From Sipunculus nudus (taxonomy: Eukaryota > Annelida > Sipuncula > Golfingiida > Sipunculidae): a stretch of 64,000 bases of DNA. Position 1 is the first letter of the stretch, and every line of letters starts with the position of its first letter. The stretch lies in contig CM049308.1 of the NCBI GenBank assembly GCA_026874595.1, positions 13,467,001-13,531,000 of the forward strand, given 5' to 3'. The notes beneath the pieces are model-generated. The model worked only from the letters and a program-made list of their open reading frames with translations. It was not told the DNA's origin and made no database searches. Made by a program: the position numbers and the translations under genes. Positions 47,288 through 59,422 of this stretch are shown piece after piece.

Positions 47288-50029
47288 ATGAAGTTGTCTT
47301 CGCTTTTCTACACATTCCTTCTGGTAGTGGTGGTTGCATTCATCTCTGGAGGTGCTGCCGATAAAGACGCTGAAAAATCCAAGAATGCTAAGAAAGTGAA
47401 GAAACTGCAGATTGGAATCAAGAAAAGAGTGGACCCAGACAAGTGTACAAAAAAATCTCGCAAGGGAGATGTTCTCCACATGCATTACACTGTGAGTAAA
47501 CATGTTACATTCCTGTGTTTTATTAGAGTATCTGAGGTCAAGTACAAGATAGATTCCAGACCAGATGAGTCAATGTCTGAGTCCTTGATATTTTAGTCGA
47601 AAGTCAATCTTTTCCAAGTCTTTTGCAAACTTAGTCCAGTGCAGGATAAAGTATATACACATCCAGACTCGGGTCCTATATCACTACTGCATTCATAGAG
47701 TTCCTGTTTGAATAAATATCTACAACATTATGATTTTAACCGTATAGAAATTTTTGTCATTTTACTTGTGTCTTCCACTTTTCAGCAAAACCGTATGTCA
47801 AATATATGTAGCAAGAAGATCTTTAGATGTACTAGGTTCTTTATATAATATGCTGAAGCTTAAAATCCGACAGCAGTTTGTACTTGATAACCTGGCTCTT
47901 CGAAGAGGATGCTTGAAAAATTTGGATAGGTGTTTGTAGAATTTTAGTTTCATCTTTCCATCAATAATTTTATCAAATAAAATGGATACTTAATTCTGTT
48001 TTTTGTTACATATTAATTACTTAACATATTTGACAACTAAATAATAAATATTTCCATGATAAAACTTAGATGAATAAACCTTTTTTTCACTTGCAAACTG
48101 TTAGTTGATCACTCATTGCTTGGGTTTTCGTTACCCTTGTAGTAAACATTATTACATTATTACTGATGGAAATGTGATTGTGTTACAGGGTAAACTGGAA
48201 GATGGCACAGAATTTGACAGCAGCATTCCTCGCGGGAATCCGTTCGTGTTCACTCTGGGATCAGGTCAGGTTATCAGGGGATGGGATCAGGGACTGCTCA
48301 AGTAAGTCCAGTAACTGTACCATCAACACCAGAGGTGTGCCAATTAATCAGTCTAATCAGTGATTGGTCATTTTCTTTGATAAGCGATTAAAGTAGTTGC
48401 ATCTTTGCAAACTATTTTTAAGCACATGCAAAGAAGTCATGGTATCCAGCAAGAAAATCTAAACCTGTGAGACATATAAGAAAGTTTGTTTTTCTACAAA
48501 GTGAACATTAGTAAATACAGCAGTGTTTACAAAAAAAAACGTAACTTTAGGTGGATTGTAACATATGTTCGGGGCTGAAAGGTCACTACATGTATTTCAA
48601 AACACCATTTACAAAATTCTGGTTCATCTGATGTGCAGCCAAATGTCTTTGTTGAAGATGTTTTGATTATTTTGGTGGGCCTTCACATGTTATAAACACA
48701 TGGATATAAACAAATCAAAGAGCCCATATTTGGTGGGATCTATCTTTTTTGGCCTATTTTATAAAAGGTTCAATGGGTTATCTTTAGTTAATAGACATCA
48801 CCCAGATATTGGAACATGTCCCTTTAACAAAAATGATAAAGCACTTGTTTACTGTGTCTGGACCTTTTCATTAATACCAGTTATTGACCAAGTATGGACA
48901 CGTGGAAATCACAGTTATTCTGTAGAAAACCCATATATTGGCCAAGCATATACTCTATATTTTTGTTTATCCCTAAAATAGCAACTTTTAAACACACAAC
49001 CTGCATTTAACCAGGAAATTCCTTGCAGGACATCTGTCTAGCATGTATTCCTTTGTATTTTCTTCTGCAAAAGTGCTTCATATTTCAGTGTTGAGACTGT
49101 GTTGAATACCTTAAGAAATTTTAAGATTCAGCTGATTATTATATAATGTTTATATACTTTCTTTACAGTATGTGTGAGGGTGAGAAAAGAAAGCTGGTTA
49201 TTCCTCCAGACATGGGGTATGGTGAGAGTGGTGCCCCTCCAAAAATCCCAGGTTTGTGCCTATAAAATATTATTTTATACAGAGCTAGAAATTTGCATTC
49301 TAAGGAATACAAGCCTCCTCCATGTGGGGAGATCCCTATTGTTGGAAGCTCCTAAAACCTTGTTTGCATTCATTTATTTGACCCATATTCCCAGGTTCAT
49401 TAATGCATAAGTGACTCTACATTTGTGAATATTCCTTGATGAAGTTCCAGAATCTGGATCATGTGCTGGATCCACACCAAAATCTTACTGACTCTTCATA
49501 AAGCCCATTCCCAGAATGCTTTGAAATGGTATGAGATTCTGTTCATGATTGCTTGAGTTATAATCGGAACAAACACGTGCACAAACAGGGATGAATGCTT
49601 ACCCTCCTTGTGGAGGTAACAAGGCATTGTAAATTACAGGGAAGACAAGTGCCACTGTCAAATATATGTGCAAGTTATTTCTACCTCTTTTATTCTATTT
49701 TTTCAATTCACTTAAAGATATATGTGTTTAATTATGTATAGTGATGCATCATTTTGAAGATTTTAAAAATTAAATTGTAATCAGAATGCACGCACTTGCA
49801 CCACAGAGTTCATCTATTTATGTTTAATTATATATTTGGCAAATGCTATGGATTGCATTGTCATTCATTATGGCTAATGAACCACATGTTTTCTCCATTA
49901 TGCTTATGAATCCAGTGTGATGCACATGGTTTGATCAACAATTATTATTTTTTTTTTTTTATAACAGGGAATGCAGTCTTGAACTTTGAAGTTGAGTTAA
50001 TAAAGATTGAGAGGAAAGATGAGCTGTGA
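47288..50029 (+). CDS. FKBP2: ER peptidyl-prolyl cis-trans isomerase FKBP2 (FKBP13)
   Basis: An FK506-binding prolyl isomerase of the ER lumen that assists folding of secretory proteins. Coding exons 47288-47491, 48189-48301, 49169-49251 and 49968-50029, all GT/AG, phases 0, 2, 1, give 153 residues (human about 142). Residues 1-24 are a classic signal peptide (hydrophobic [12 protein letters not shown] core). Then a basic linker, [12 protein letters not shown], and a single FKBP domain: [54 protein letters not shown] and [11 protein letters not shown]. Drug-pocket residues (the Tyr, Asp-Ser, Val-Ile, Trp, and Tyr of those motifs) are retained. The chain ends in exactly KDEL, a strong ER retrieval signal, where human ends in a weaker RTEL-type tail. 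The start is the only ATG next to the acceptor. Polyadenylation signal AATAAA near 51047. Confidence 0.97.
48560..48840 (+). repeat. Dispersed repeat C, copy 2 (FKBP2 intron 2)
   Basis: Shares ordered blocks with 2520-2820: 'gattattttggtgggc', 'cacatgttataa', 'gggttatctttagtt' and 'cagatattgga', each ending near 'cccctttaa'. A third, shorter relative lies at 52.44-52.61 kb. Confidence 0.55.
49410..49626 (+). repeat. Dispersed repeat ending CTCCTTGTGGAGGTAAC (FKBP2 intron 3)
   Basis: The closing block CTCCTTGTGGAGGTAAC and a preceding 'tggatcatgtgctggatccac' segment are of the type that recurs widely in invertebrate genomes. I see no second full copy in this window. Confidence 0.35.
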
Positions 50030-51055
50030 TATTCTTCAGTTCCTGACATCTGTGATCAAGAAGCCAGGAGGTTATTCATGAAACTAAATCTTGTAAAGCT
50101 AAACTGAGTTTTGTACAGAACTGTGTGTGAAATAATAATGATGCTTCTCAAATTCCTAACATACCAAGAAACTTAACAGAAGCGGATCCAGGGGAGGGGT
50201 CCAGGTTAGACCCCTCCTTTTCCTGGATCCACCCCTGCTTAACCACAGAAAAAATCATCTGGTGATATAGATGAACAGAATATGAAGACCTTTACTCATA
50301 TTTGACTTCAGATGTGAACTGTTACATTCCAATGTGTTCCAAGCTATGGGTCCAAAGGGGAATACTAAATTATGTTTAACAAATTTTAACTTTTCTTTAT
50401 GCTATATTAAAGTAGTCACATTGTCCAGGGTGATATATGTAAGCATGCCAGGGCCCTGTGATTTATTTCAGTAATGTTAATCTGATAGTAAGAAGAGCTC
50501 AAGGGGGGACAGGGGATTTTCATGGACTGAAACGCTAATTACCACAATCAAGAATAAGAGTGCAGTCAGTAGAGTGCAAATGTCTCCACCAAGGCTGAAT
50601 CAATTGATTTCTTGAGCTTTTTGTCCAAAATGAGTTTGAAGAAGAACTGAAAGAAAAAGTAAACATTGATAAACTGATCCTGTCCCTGGATTTGGAAAAG
50701 GTTTACATTTTGGTCTTTAGGTGGTTAGCTAGCTTTGGGTTTTTCTTTAATATTAAAGCAATTGAAACAAAATTATGTAGTTCACCTGTAACTGGAAGGC
50801 ATAAAAGCATCAACCCCATGGTTTATATATGTTATTGTTCTACTGCATAGTAGTACGGCATTGTGGATGGATTTAGTTTAGGTGTGAATATATGGTGAAG
50901 AGAATCTGTAGCAGTTAGTACACTCTAAATTGATATATTTGTAGTTTTATATGACTTTAAAAGTGATCCTAAAACAAATTAGTCTATCCTGCTAGTTCAG
51001 CGTGTGTAGTATTGTCACAGTGCGTGTGGTTCAGGGAGAGACTTTAAATAAAGAA
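50030..51055 (+). other. FKBP2 3' UTR (inferred)
   Basis: From the stop to the AATAAA at about 51047. It includes an inverted repeat at 50180-50235 (GGATCCAGGGGAGGGGTCC against GGACCCCTCC/CCTGGATCC) able to form a long stem, related to a sequence near 17268-17315. No other frame is supported. Confidence 0.55.
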
Positions 51056-51728
51056 TATAAATGTTTCAGTGTTTTCTTTTTTTTTCATCATTTTTTAAAT
51101 ACATGCATGTGTTTCACATCAGTACAGAATATCAAGTACACAGGTCTGTATCAGGGATTATGGGCTATATATAATACATTCAGACACAGCGCACACAATC
51201 TTTTATCTCTCCTGCATAAAATTTAAAACACAGAACTAATTAGTATATCAATACATGTGACTGAAATTTGTAATACTATATTCCAGGGGGTGGACATGAT
51301 GCTTTACTTTAAAGTAGCTGTTTATGTATTTGCAGTTTTAACATATTTTGCTGGTGGGGGGGGGGGGGGGGGGGGATGGAAACATTCAAATTTCAAAGGC
51401 TTTGAGATTAAATATTAAGGGCATTACTGCATCTATCCATCTGGCCATGAAAGATTCAGTGTTCCTGAAAGTCACGGATATTCATTACTTAAAAAGTCAC
51501 TATTCTTTTAAATGTTTAAAAGTCATAGACAGGTCATGATATTTTATCTAAATTTTAATTTGTAAGTCTGTAATATGATGTCGCTCAAGCCCTTGTAGGC
51601 ACCAATCACCCCCCGAGTTCCAAGACCCAAACTTTTAATAGGGTGCCTGACCCTTATCTGTGAACATGTAAAAGGTAAAAAAATAAAGTTAAATAAAATA
51701 CACAAAGTAGGTCATGCCACATTGTTTG

Positions 51729-52122
51729 TAGGGCTGAAACGGGTACAAAATTTTGGACTCGAGTACCCGATAGGCATTACCCGACTCGGACTCGAGTACT
51801 CGTTACCATGGCAACCCGGTAAAGATAAAACGGACATCTGTTCACCGATGCAAAATATGCATAAATTTGACTTTGTGACGGATTAACTTTATCCCAACAA
51901 AGGAATAGATATATGTCATAACAAGACCTCAAGTTTATTTGACTAGCAAAAGTTTAGAGCCCTATGCCAGGCTACGATAATAAATAATAGGACTATACAG
52001 ACTGCCCGTAAAATTGCAGTAATATTCAGATATGCATGTACATACACGAGTACTCGAGTCCAAATGTTTGACTCAAGTACTCGGTAAGTATAACCCGGAC
52101 CCGAGTACTCCTTTCAGCCCTA
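51729..52122. mobile_element. 394-bp non-autonomous hAT element
   Basis: Inverted ends TAGGGCTGAAAC and TTTCAGCCCTA, flanked by a perfect 8-bp duplication ATTGTTTG (51721-51728 and 52123-52130), both diagnostic of hAT. Inner termini carry repeated CGAGTACTCG and ACTCGAGTAC palindromes on each side. Confidence 0.92.
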
Positions 52123-52579
52123 ATTGTTTGTGCACTGTATTATACAAACTAAGACTAAAAGTGCAATTCCTGTGTAATATGATCTTATGATATCTTACAT
52201 CAAGGTGAAGGTGATTCATTGATCACAGTCATAACCCCATTTGAGGAAGCTAACCTTTCAATCATACATATCAACATTCTTAAAGCTGTCCATTCACCTA
52301 CATTTTGAAAAAGAATTTATGTGATTTCAGGATTACTCTGTGTATATATTAATGATCTAAAGGTAATTTTGGTTGTGAATAGTTCTCATAAGACCATCAT
52401 GAAGGATGTGTGAACTCGTTTATCAACAACATTTGTAAACACAGCAATGTTGACAAACAGGGAAAAAAAAATTTGTGGGCCTCCCGTATTATAAACACCT
52501 TGATATAAAAAAACAAAAGCAGCCTGTGTACGATGATATCCACATTATGTTAGCTCAAAGTGATTACCCAAGGGGTTGT

Positions 52580-52680
52580 CAAATAGGTGATTGGGCCCCT
52601 TTAATTTAAAAGCAAGATTGTGTTCACATCAAATAGGTGATTGGGCCCCTTTAATTTAAAAGCAAGATTGTGTTCACAAT
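52580..52680. repeat. 49-bp tandem duplication
   Basis: Two near-identical copies of a unit containing 'ataggtgattgggcccc' and 'aaaagcaagattgtgttcac', adjoining a repeat C relative. Confidence 0.85.
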
Positions 52681-53559
52681 CAAGAACTTGATGGTGATGA
52701 CCCGACTGTGAACAAAGTACTTATCACAATGACATGACTTTTACTCATGACAATAGTTTTAATCTTATTATGTCAAAAGATGTAAATATGCACAACTGGA
52801 ACAGATTGATGCATGATTTCTGGTATGAACCATGTTGCACATTCATAGGACGGTAAAAAGACTGGACAGAACCAGTGGTAGAAAAAATGTAAGTGCAGCT
52901 GATTAAATTATAGGTTTTTAGACTTAATATAAGTCTTAAGACTCACTCACACAAGAGTTGTAAAAGCGATTTGATGTGAAAGGGGCAATTAGCATGGGTT
53001 TTCAGGGGCGTTTGCACTTCTTAAGGTTTTCATGTGATTTCTTGTGCAATCTTTGGCTTTTTAACGCTAAATTACCAGAAATTGTGAAAACAGGTTGCAG
53101 CCTCTTCCATGTGACCAGTGTTTGTGTTGTATTTCCTCACATCTCTATTTGTTTCAATGCATAATTGATCATTTAGTCACATTTTCAAGGCTTTTACACA
53201 AAACATTTTAAACTTGTCCAAAATATTTTAACACCATATCTCTGTCCACTTTGTCACGCATTCTCTACATTGTCATACATTTGTGTTTGAATTTGTGTTG
53301 ACATGCATTTGGTCAGGCATTTTGATTTTACTACACAAAGCAAGAAACCAAAATGTGAGTAAAACGCTGAAATGCGAGTGCCACTAATATATGGGCCCAC
53401 ACCAGTAAGGGAGTCCTGATTCTGGTCATCAGGTTAGGATTACTAGTGCTGGGTATAAAAAGCTCTCCTTTCATTCCTCCTCCTCACGCTCCAGTAGCTC
53501 ATTCACAAACAGCAAGCAATCAACTGTGTAATAAAAACAAACGCCAAGTCCTGGTATTT

Positions 53560-53580
53560 ATTTGTAGAAGCTTTATTGTG
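53560..53580 (-). terminator. Candidate distal polyadenylation signal of the ZFAND3-type gene
   Basis: Minus-strand AATAAAG near 53571, followed on that strand by 'aaataaatacc'. If used, the 3' UTR would be nearly 5 kb. A nearer minus-strand AATAAA lies at about 56016. Which is used is unknown. Confidence 0.35.
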
Positions 53581-53929
53581 TGTCACAGGGCTATGTACAT
53601 GGGTAGCAAATCATGAAGACAAGTTGACACCACCACAGTTATAAACCTGGTTCTACACAACAAGCTCATCTAACAAAACAAAATACCTAGGGACAACAAC
53701 AAAATGTGGGATAACCGGCCAGAAAGTTAAACCAAGGAGTCAAGAGTGAACATATCCCACCAGTATGAAGGCTAGCAAAATCCCTATAATTTACCTTTAA
53801 GTTACTGAGAATGCAAATATCTATTTACCTTCTTATAGCCATAGAGTTTACCCAAGTGAACCAGACCTAATAATTCATATGAAAAATAGTTGCATCTGAC
53901 AAGTTACATATGAATATAATGAAAATGAA

Positions 53930-54440
53930 GTATGATGTGATCCAGTCCTATTCATGAATATTCAAACCCCATGAATATTGAAACCTGTGTTCATTTTGGT
54001 TTATGAATATTCAAAATTTATCATCAAAAGAGAAATATGCTCTTATATACTGGAAACATTGGTATTCAAACATTTGTTTGTAATTAACAAGCATATTCAC
54101 ATGGTAGTGTAAAATACACTGCCATTCATGATTATTTATAGTATGGGGCTATGAATATTCAGAATGTATGATCACTCAGTAAAATATGGTCTGATTTACT
54201 GCATATCATGAATATTAGAAGTATAAGGGTTATGAATATGTAATTTTATGATCACTAATGTACTCTGCATGAATATTTATGTTACAAGGGTCTGAATTAT
54301 CATGTATGATAAAGCTAAATAAAGTCTGGTGTTGTATTGCTAGTCATGAATATTTATACAATGTAAATTATATCTTAATTTTAGGAGCATACAGTGAAAT
54401 AAGAAATAATTAACAAGCCATGAATATTCATAGGGGTTTT
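53930..54440. repeat. Cluster of ATGAATATT(C) motifs
   Basis: About nine copies of ATGAATAT(T) in 510 bases, four of them reading ATGAATATTC. Spacing is irregular. The GAATATTC core fits both the heat-shock-type inverted GAAnnTTC and a POU-type palindrome. It may equally be a decayed microsatellite. Confidence 0.5.
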
Positions 54441-56123
54441 GAATCAAAACTCTGTGATCACACATTCAGCTGTGAATTTTTCACAATATGAACATTCAAA
54501 AGTTGTTCAGTTTAATGAATGCAAATACAGGACTGGCATGGATTGCGTAATATTGGCTAATCTTATATCATAAACACATCATATCATGAACACTAAACGT
54601 AGAACAATGAAAATGACCCATTACCAATGATGACAGGTGCAGGTGCTATACAAACTGGTGCATAACTTGTGTAGGATTAATTAACACCAGGTGGACAAAC
54701 GTGGATGGTTTTCTGCCACTGGAGGGCTACTTACATTGATGAAAAGTGCTGTAATATACAACTGAAAAATGATGTGACGCTACAACACTTTTAACTTTGT
54801 TGGTGTGTTCCTATTTACACACTTGATGTCCTGACCATAAGGTGGAGGAATGCATAAGCAAATCAGGTTGCGAGCCCTTGAATGTGTGGAAAATCTATAT
54901 ATTCTGCAATCAGTATGTAATATACAGCCCTGTACACTATGTACAATATACATGTCCCATGGTCTGTTTCTCTCGTGTGTACATCATAGTTACTATGTAT
55001 AATAACACACAAAAACAGAAACGTGTTATGCAAAGGAAAAAGCTTGATATACAGTTACCATGCATATCACATCTATCAGAGAGGAATACATTTATGTATG
55101 ATAAATGACTGAGTGCGTTATATGGAGACTGTGCCTTATATGGGACTTCCACAGTAATATTCATGGGCAGATAAAAACTGCTATAGTACCATATGAGAAT
55201 ATTCAACATATGAAAGGAGCAGCCACAGACAAGCAACATTGGTGCTGTCATCTGTTTACATTTGGATACTTAGTACCATCCTATCACCAGCTGGGTTAAG
55301 TCTGACATGTGCTGCCACCTAATGTGTATTGGGAGAACTGCTGAATCATCACAACAACCAAGGTGTTTTCTCCCAGTTTTTCTTTTATCATCTCCAACCC
55401 ATATACCAGAATACAAACAAAACTGTGCTGGTTGTCCACAACTTGAAATCTGAAGGGTCAAACAGCACTTTTTGTTCTCATTCACAGCTTACAGAGAATG
55501 TTTTAACTATATTCTCTGAAATATGGGGCAAAAAAAGGGAGATACTAGTGTTGTTCTCATGACATGGTAACATGAATAATTGACCAGTTCACCCTATCTG
55601 TGCTAGTATTATCCATATGCTATACGTACAGAAAACATGCTGTTCTCTTCATGTAAAATGTATTAGGGAGTCAATGTAAATTGACATACAAGAATTTAAT
55701 TTTACAGTAAAAATACAAGACATGCAAACTAACCACAAACCATGCACTGGACAATACAGGATACATCAAACATCTGGTTTCACCTGTACAGGAGGAAACC
55801 AGACAAACTCTTGGCACAAATAGGGGCAAAAAAACCTGTACACAACCGCTTGTAAGATATGCTCAATATTAGCCAGGAATGCATGGCTGACAATACTCAG
55901 GGCTATCAAGAGCTTCACATGTAAAGGGTTATGGGTGCAATTATGATATTACGGTAACCTTTTTGACTGGAGTTCTAAGGCCAGTATAAGGGCACCATCA
56001 AAAAGATTCATAATATTTTTATTAAATGACAACTTAGGTTATCAACCAAATACGCATCCAGCGTAGCGCAGCTTGTCAATTGCAATCCAGTGCTTCCAAA
56101 ATCATATCACGTGAGACATGGTA

Positions 56124-56270
56124 CAGTGCAACCTGTTTTTTAAAGACCACATGTCTATTATACCACCCTTGGTGAACCAAAAGCATCCACACTTGTTATA
56201 ATAAGACAAAATGTGATTAAGAACACTTTAGGCCAGTCCCATGGGTAGTCTCATAACACAGGTTTCACTG
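56124..56270. mobile_element. 147-bp MITE, Tc1/mariner-like ends
   Basis: CAGTGCAACCTG at the left, CAGGTTTCACTG at the right, with TA at 56122-56123 and 56271-56272. The interior 'aaagaccacatgtctattat' parallels the copy at 8883. Confidence 0.85.
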
Positions 56271-56389
56271 TACATGTATCCAGTTAATAACATGTCTGGT
56301 CAGTTAATAATCCAAAATGAACAAGCTAGTGAATCAGTCTTGCATTAACAACAGGGAAAGCCAAGGTGGCATTATCAGCAAATTCAGTA

Positions 56390-56780
56390 TTCCTACGCTT
56401 GCTCAAACACTGTTATTCAAATAAACATTTTTAAACATACTGTTCAACATAAACATGCTTAAGCATGCTTTATGAACATCTAAAAGCATTAATCTTTATA
56501 AACATCCTTGAATGGTAGAAATCATAAGGTGGTGTACCAGTATGTTTAAAGGATGCTAATCATAATAAATATGTTGAGAAAAAATTGCCAATTATAAACA
56601 AAACTTAAGGATATTACCTAATATACATGTTTAAAATGGAACATGTTTTAACAGTATTACCATTTATTAACATGGTGAACAGATATTATTAAATACATAT
56701 TTTTAAGTGATGATACCCAATATAAACATGTTTTAACATTGTTTATCATTATCAGCATGTTTAATAAACCCTCACTGACT
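56390..56780. repeat. Loose repeat of AAACATG(C/T)TTA
   Basis: About a dozen AACATG(T/C)TT or AAACAT(A/C) blocks, unevenly spaced 25-45 bases apart. Diverged simple repeat; no coding content. Confidence 0.45.
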
Positions 56781-57583
56781 GGGACTTAATTAAACATCAA
56801 TAATTCTGCTGAGACAGTCCTGCTGTCATCAAACACAGCTGTGTTCATCTTTTCCTGCATACATAATTTTCATACTTAAGTATACAACTTCACTCTTGTT
56901 TTTAACAGGTGTTTCCCCTTAAACTTATTCTACATATAAAGCTGAGCCGTATAATCCTGGATACAACAAAGAACCTTTATCATAAGCAAGAATAAAGTTA
57001 CATGTCCACCAGACGGTGTAAAAGGCCGCTGATTGGCCCGTTGTGTTAACTGTAACTCAAAAGGTTCACCATGGCAGGTTCTCAAGACGCTGAACATTTA
57101 AGTCAATTTATCAAAACTTGTATGTACATTTTCCTGTTTCACTTTTGGACATGTCCTGACCCCATATGTTGGCATACCGAAAGTACATATAGCTGACCTG
57201 TTAAACTATAATAATAATTACACCCAAGAAATAAATGGGTGCAGAATCATACAAATTTGCCCAGTGATAGTAAGTGACCATTTAAATTAGGCGCTATCTA
57301 CTGCTAGACCCAGACATCTATAAGAACTAAAGTAATCACTGCATCCACATCCTAGCACACAAAAGACATTTAATTATACACAAACTAGAAGTATGATTAA
57401 ATGTCAAGAGAGTATTTACATATATATATACATATATGATGTACTGTGCACGAGGGTTTCCTATACAACTGCCCAAAGTATGAGAAATCCTTTAGGATTT
57501 TGGGCTTGAAATGATGATGTACCCTACTGGTGGTTGGTATGTTATTACAAATTCATGTGGTCTTCAGACTGTGCTGTATTCTC

Positions 57584-57650
57584 TGACCTGTTGACCCCTG
57601 ACCTGATGACCTACAGGTGACCTGTTGACCCCTGACCTGATGACCTACAG
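57584..57650. repeat. 34-bp duplication of TGACCT half-sites
   Basis: Two near-perfect 34-bp units. Each has TGACCT, gt, TGACCC, c, TGACCT, ga, TGACCT, and a further 'acagg' separates the last site of unit 1 from the first of unit 2. Spacings are 2, 1, 2, 5, 2, 1, 2, all in one orientation. These are the spacings used by retinoid-type nuclear receptors (AGGTCA on the minus strand). Confidence 0.9.
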
Positions 57651-58529
57651 ACACTGTTTACAGGAAATGATGCAATGAATTATTTTCAGGACTTGTACAG
57701 ACAGACCTCAAAAAACATTCAAACTTTTATGTGAAATAAATAAAGCCTGGCTTGCATTCAGAGTGAAAGTTTCAACTTCAGCAGCAGTTGTTTCACTCCA
57801 GTTTTACTCACACTAACACAATCATCTTCAGTCATTCTCACAGCAACAACAAATTTAGTTATGATCATCATAATTTTGTCAGTTTTCCAAATGTGCCACA
57901 TAATGTCATGGGCTTGCTTGGGTTAACTGGTCTTAAAGGAAAGTACTTAAAATATACGGCAAATTTGAACTGATAAGATAATGCTTTAACACTTATATCT
58001 AGGGTGTCCCAAAAAGTTACAATTTTCATAGACACATCAAAACGCCTAAGGTAATCCTAAAACTGATTAAACAACTCTAAAGAATGACAAATTTAGGAAT
58101 TAACGAGGCAACCAGTCTATTTTTATGATGCATCACTCTGTATTTGCAAGGATGATCGTACCACATAAAAGGGATAAAATAAAGTTCCTATTTTCTGCAT
58201 TTGATAATAACCTAATTTTTTTTTCAAAAATGAAACAACATGCACTTAAGAATTGGACACCCTACACACAGACACACACCCACACATGCTTACCAAAACA
58301 TACACAAACATGACAGTATCAAGATTTCCCTAACAGAATGTGCACATCCTGTGCCGTAGAATCATTATATTTATTCATTTAACTTACCCTATCTTCTTAA
58401 TACTACATTCGCACTCATACACACATTCACTCTTCTTCCCCTCCCACCTCCCTCTCTCTCTCTCTGAATACATAGCCCAGGCATCCTGAAAGTGATGTTT
58501 TTCTGTGGGTTAAATGAACACATGCTATA

Positions 58530-59422
58530 CTACGAATCCGAGTCTATGCGTTTGACTGATGTGCCGAGATGCTTCTTGGGGCTGACCATTTTTTCACGGG
58601 CTTCCTCACGGCCCTTCAGCTTGTGGTCGTAGATACATTCATGCAGCTCCGGCAAGCGGTGAAGTTGGCAAAAAACGTAACCTGTAAAAACATTACTGAC
58701 AGATATCAAAATCACATAAAAGTTATAAGATAATCTTACAGCCAGCAGAGACCAGTCACATTATAACTGAATATTATGTGCAATACAGTAAACGCTGAAA
58801 CATGCCAAAGATACACATTGTTGTTTTCATTAATATTACGGGGAAAATAATGTGCATGGATTTGTAAAAATTTAGATAATTTAGAATTTAGAAGAATAAT
58901 TAAATGATAAAAGGAAGATGACCCTCTTAATTTAAAGTCATATCACTGAAATTATATCACATTTTATTGTATAAAAAGCAATGTCTCAATGGTTCATAAT
59001 GCTAATTTGGATAAAGTGACATAAATAATTGGCAAAATCTGAAAAGTTCAATAAAAACTAAATAAAAGGATGAGCATCTAGCATAAACATTTTAAAATCC
59101 CTGTTTAAGGTATATAGACAGGCTGAGTACATTGCATACAAAAAATATACATACAAAATATATACAAAAATATGTATCTGCACAGAGAAACAGGCATACA
59201 CAAGTTTTACAACACTGTGTGTGCAAATTTAAAAATTACACATACATCTCCATATGCGCTAGTGACTCGTAAAGATTATGCCTGATGTCCTTACCACATT
59301 TGCATCTGCCTATCTCCCTGATGGCTAACTCCAGTTTACATCTACACTTGAAGCAGCGCTTTTTGTTCTTCTGTAATGGCTGGTCTGGGCTGCTCTCTGT
59401 TTCCTCAACCTCACTGGCTTTC
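58530..59422 (-). CDS. ZFAND3: AN1-type zinc-finger protein, ZFAND3-like (last two coding exons)
   Basis: Coding exons 59422-59295 and 58681-58530 on the minus strand, joined in phase 1 through a Gly codon. The encoded C-terminus carries the AN1 zinc finger: [42 protein letters not shown]. It has the order of Cys and His that binds two zinc ions (C, C, C, C, C, H, H, C). The following [10 protein letters not shown] and a C-terminal KRI match ZFAND3 far better than ZFAND5/6, where this region is a longer EAAAKIRKEN stretch. The upstream exons, including the N-terminal A20-type finger, were not found to the right (59.4-64 kb) and probably lie beyond the window. The stop is at 58532-58530. Ubiquitin-related role is inferred from the family. 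Confidence 0.9.

Noticed and set aside
56390-56780. p53-type response elements (AAACATGTTT)
   Set aside because: Individual blocks fit RRRCATGYYY but paired sites do not, and the motif is explained by the loose AACATG repeat.
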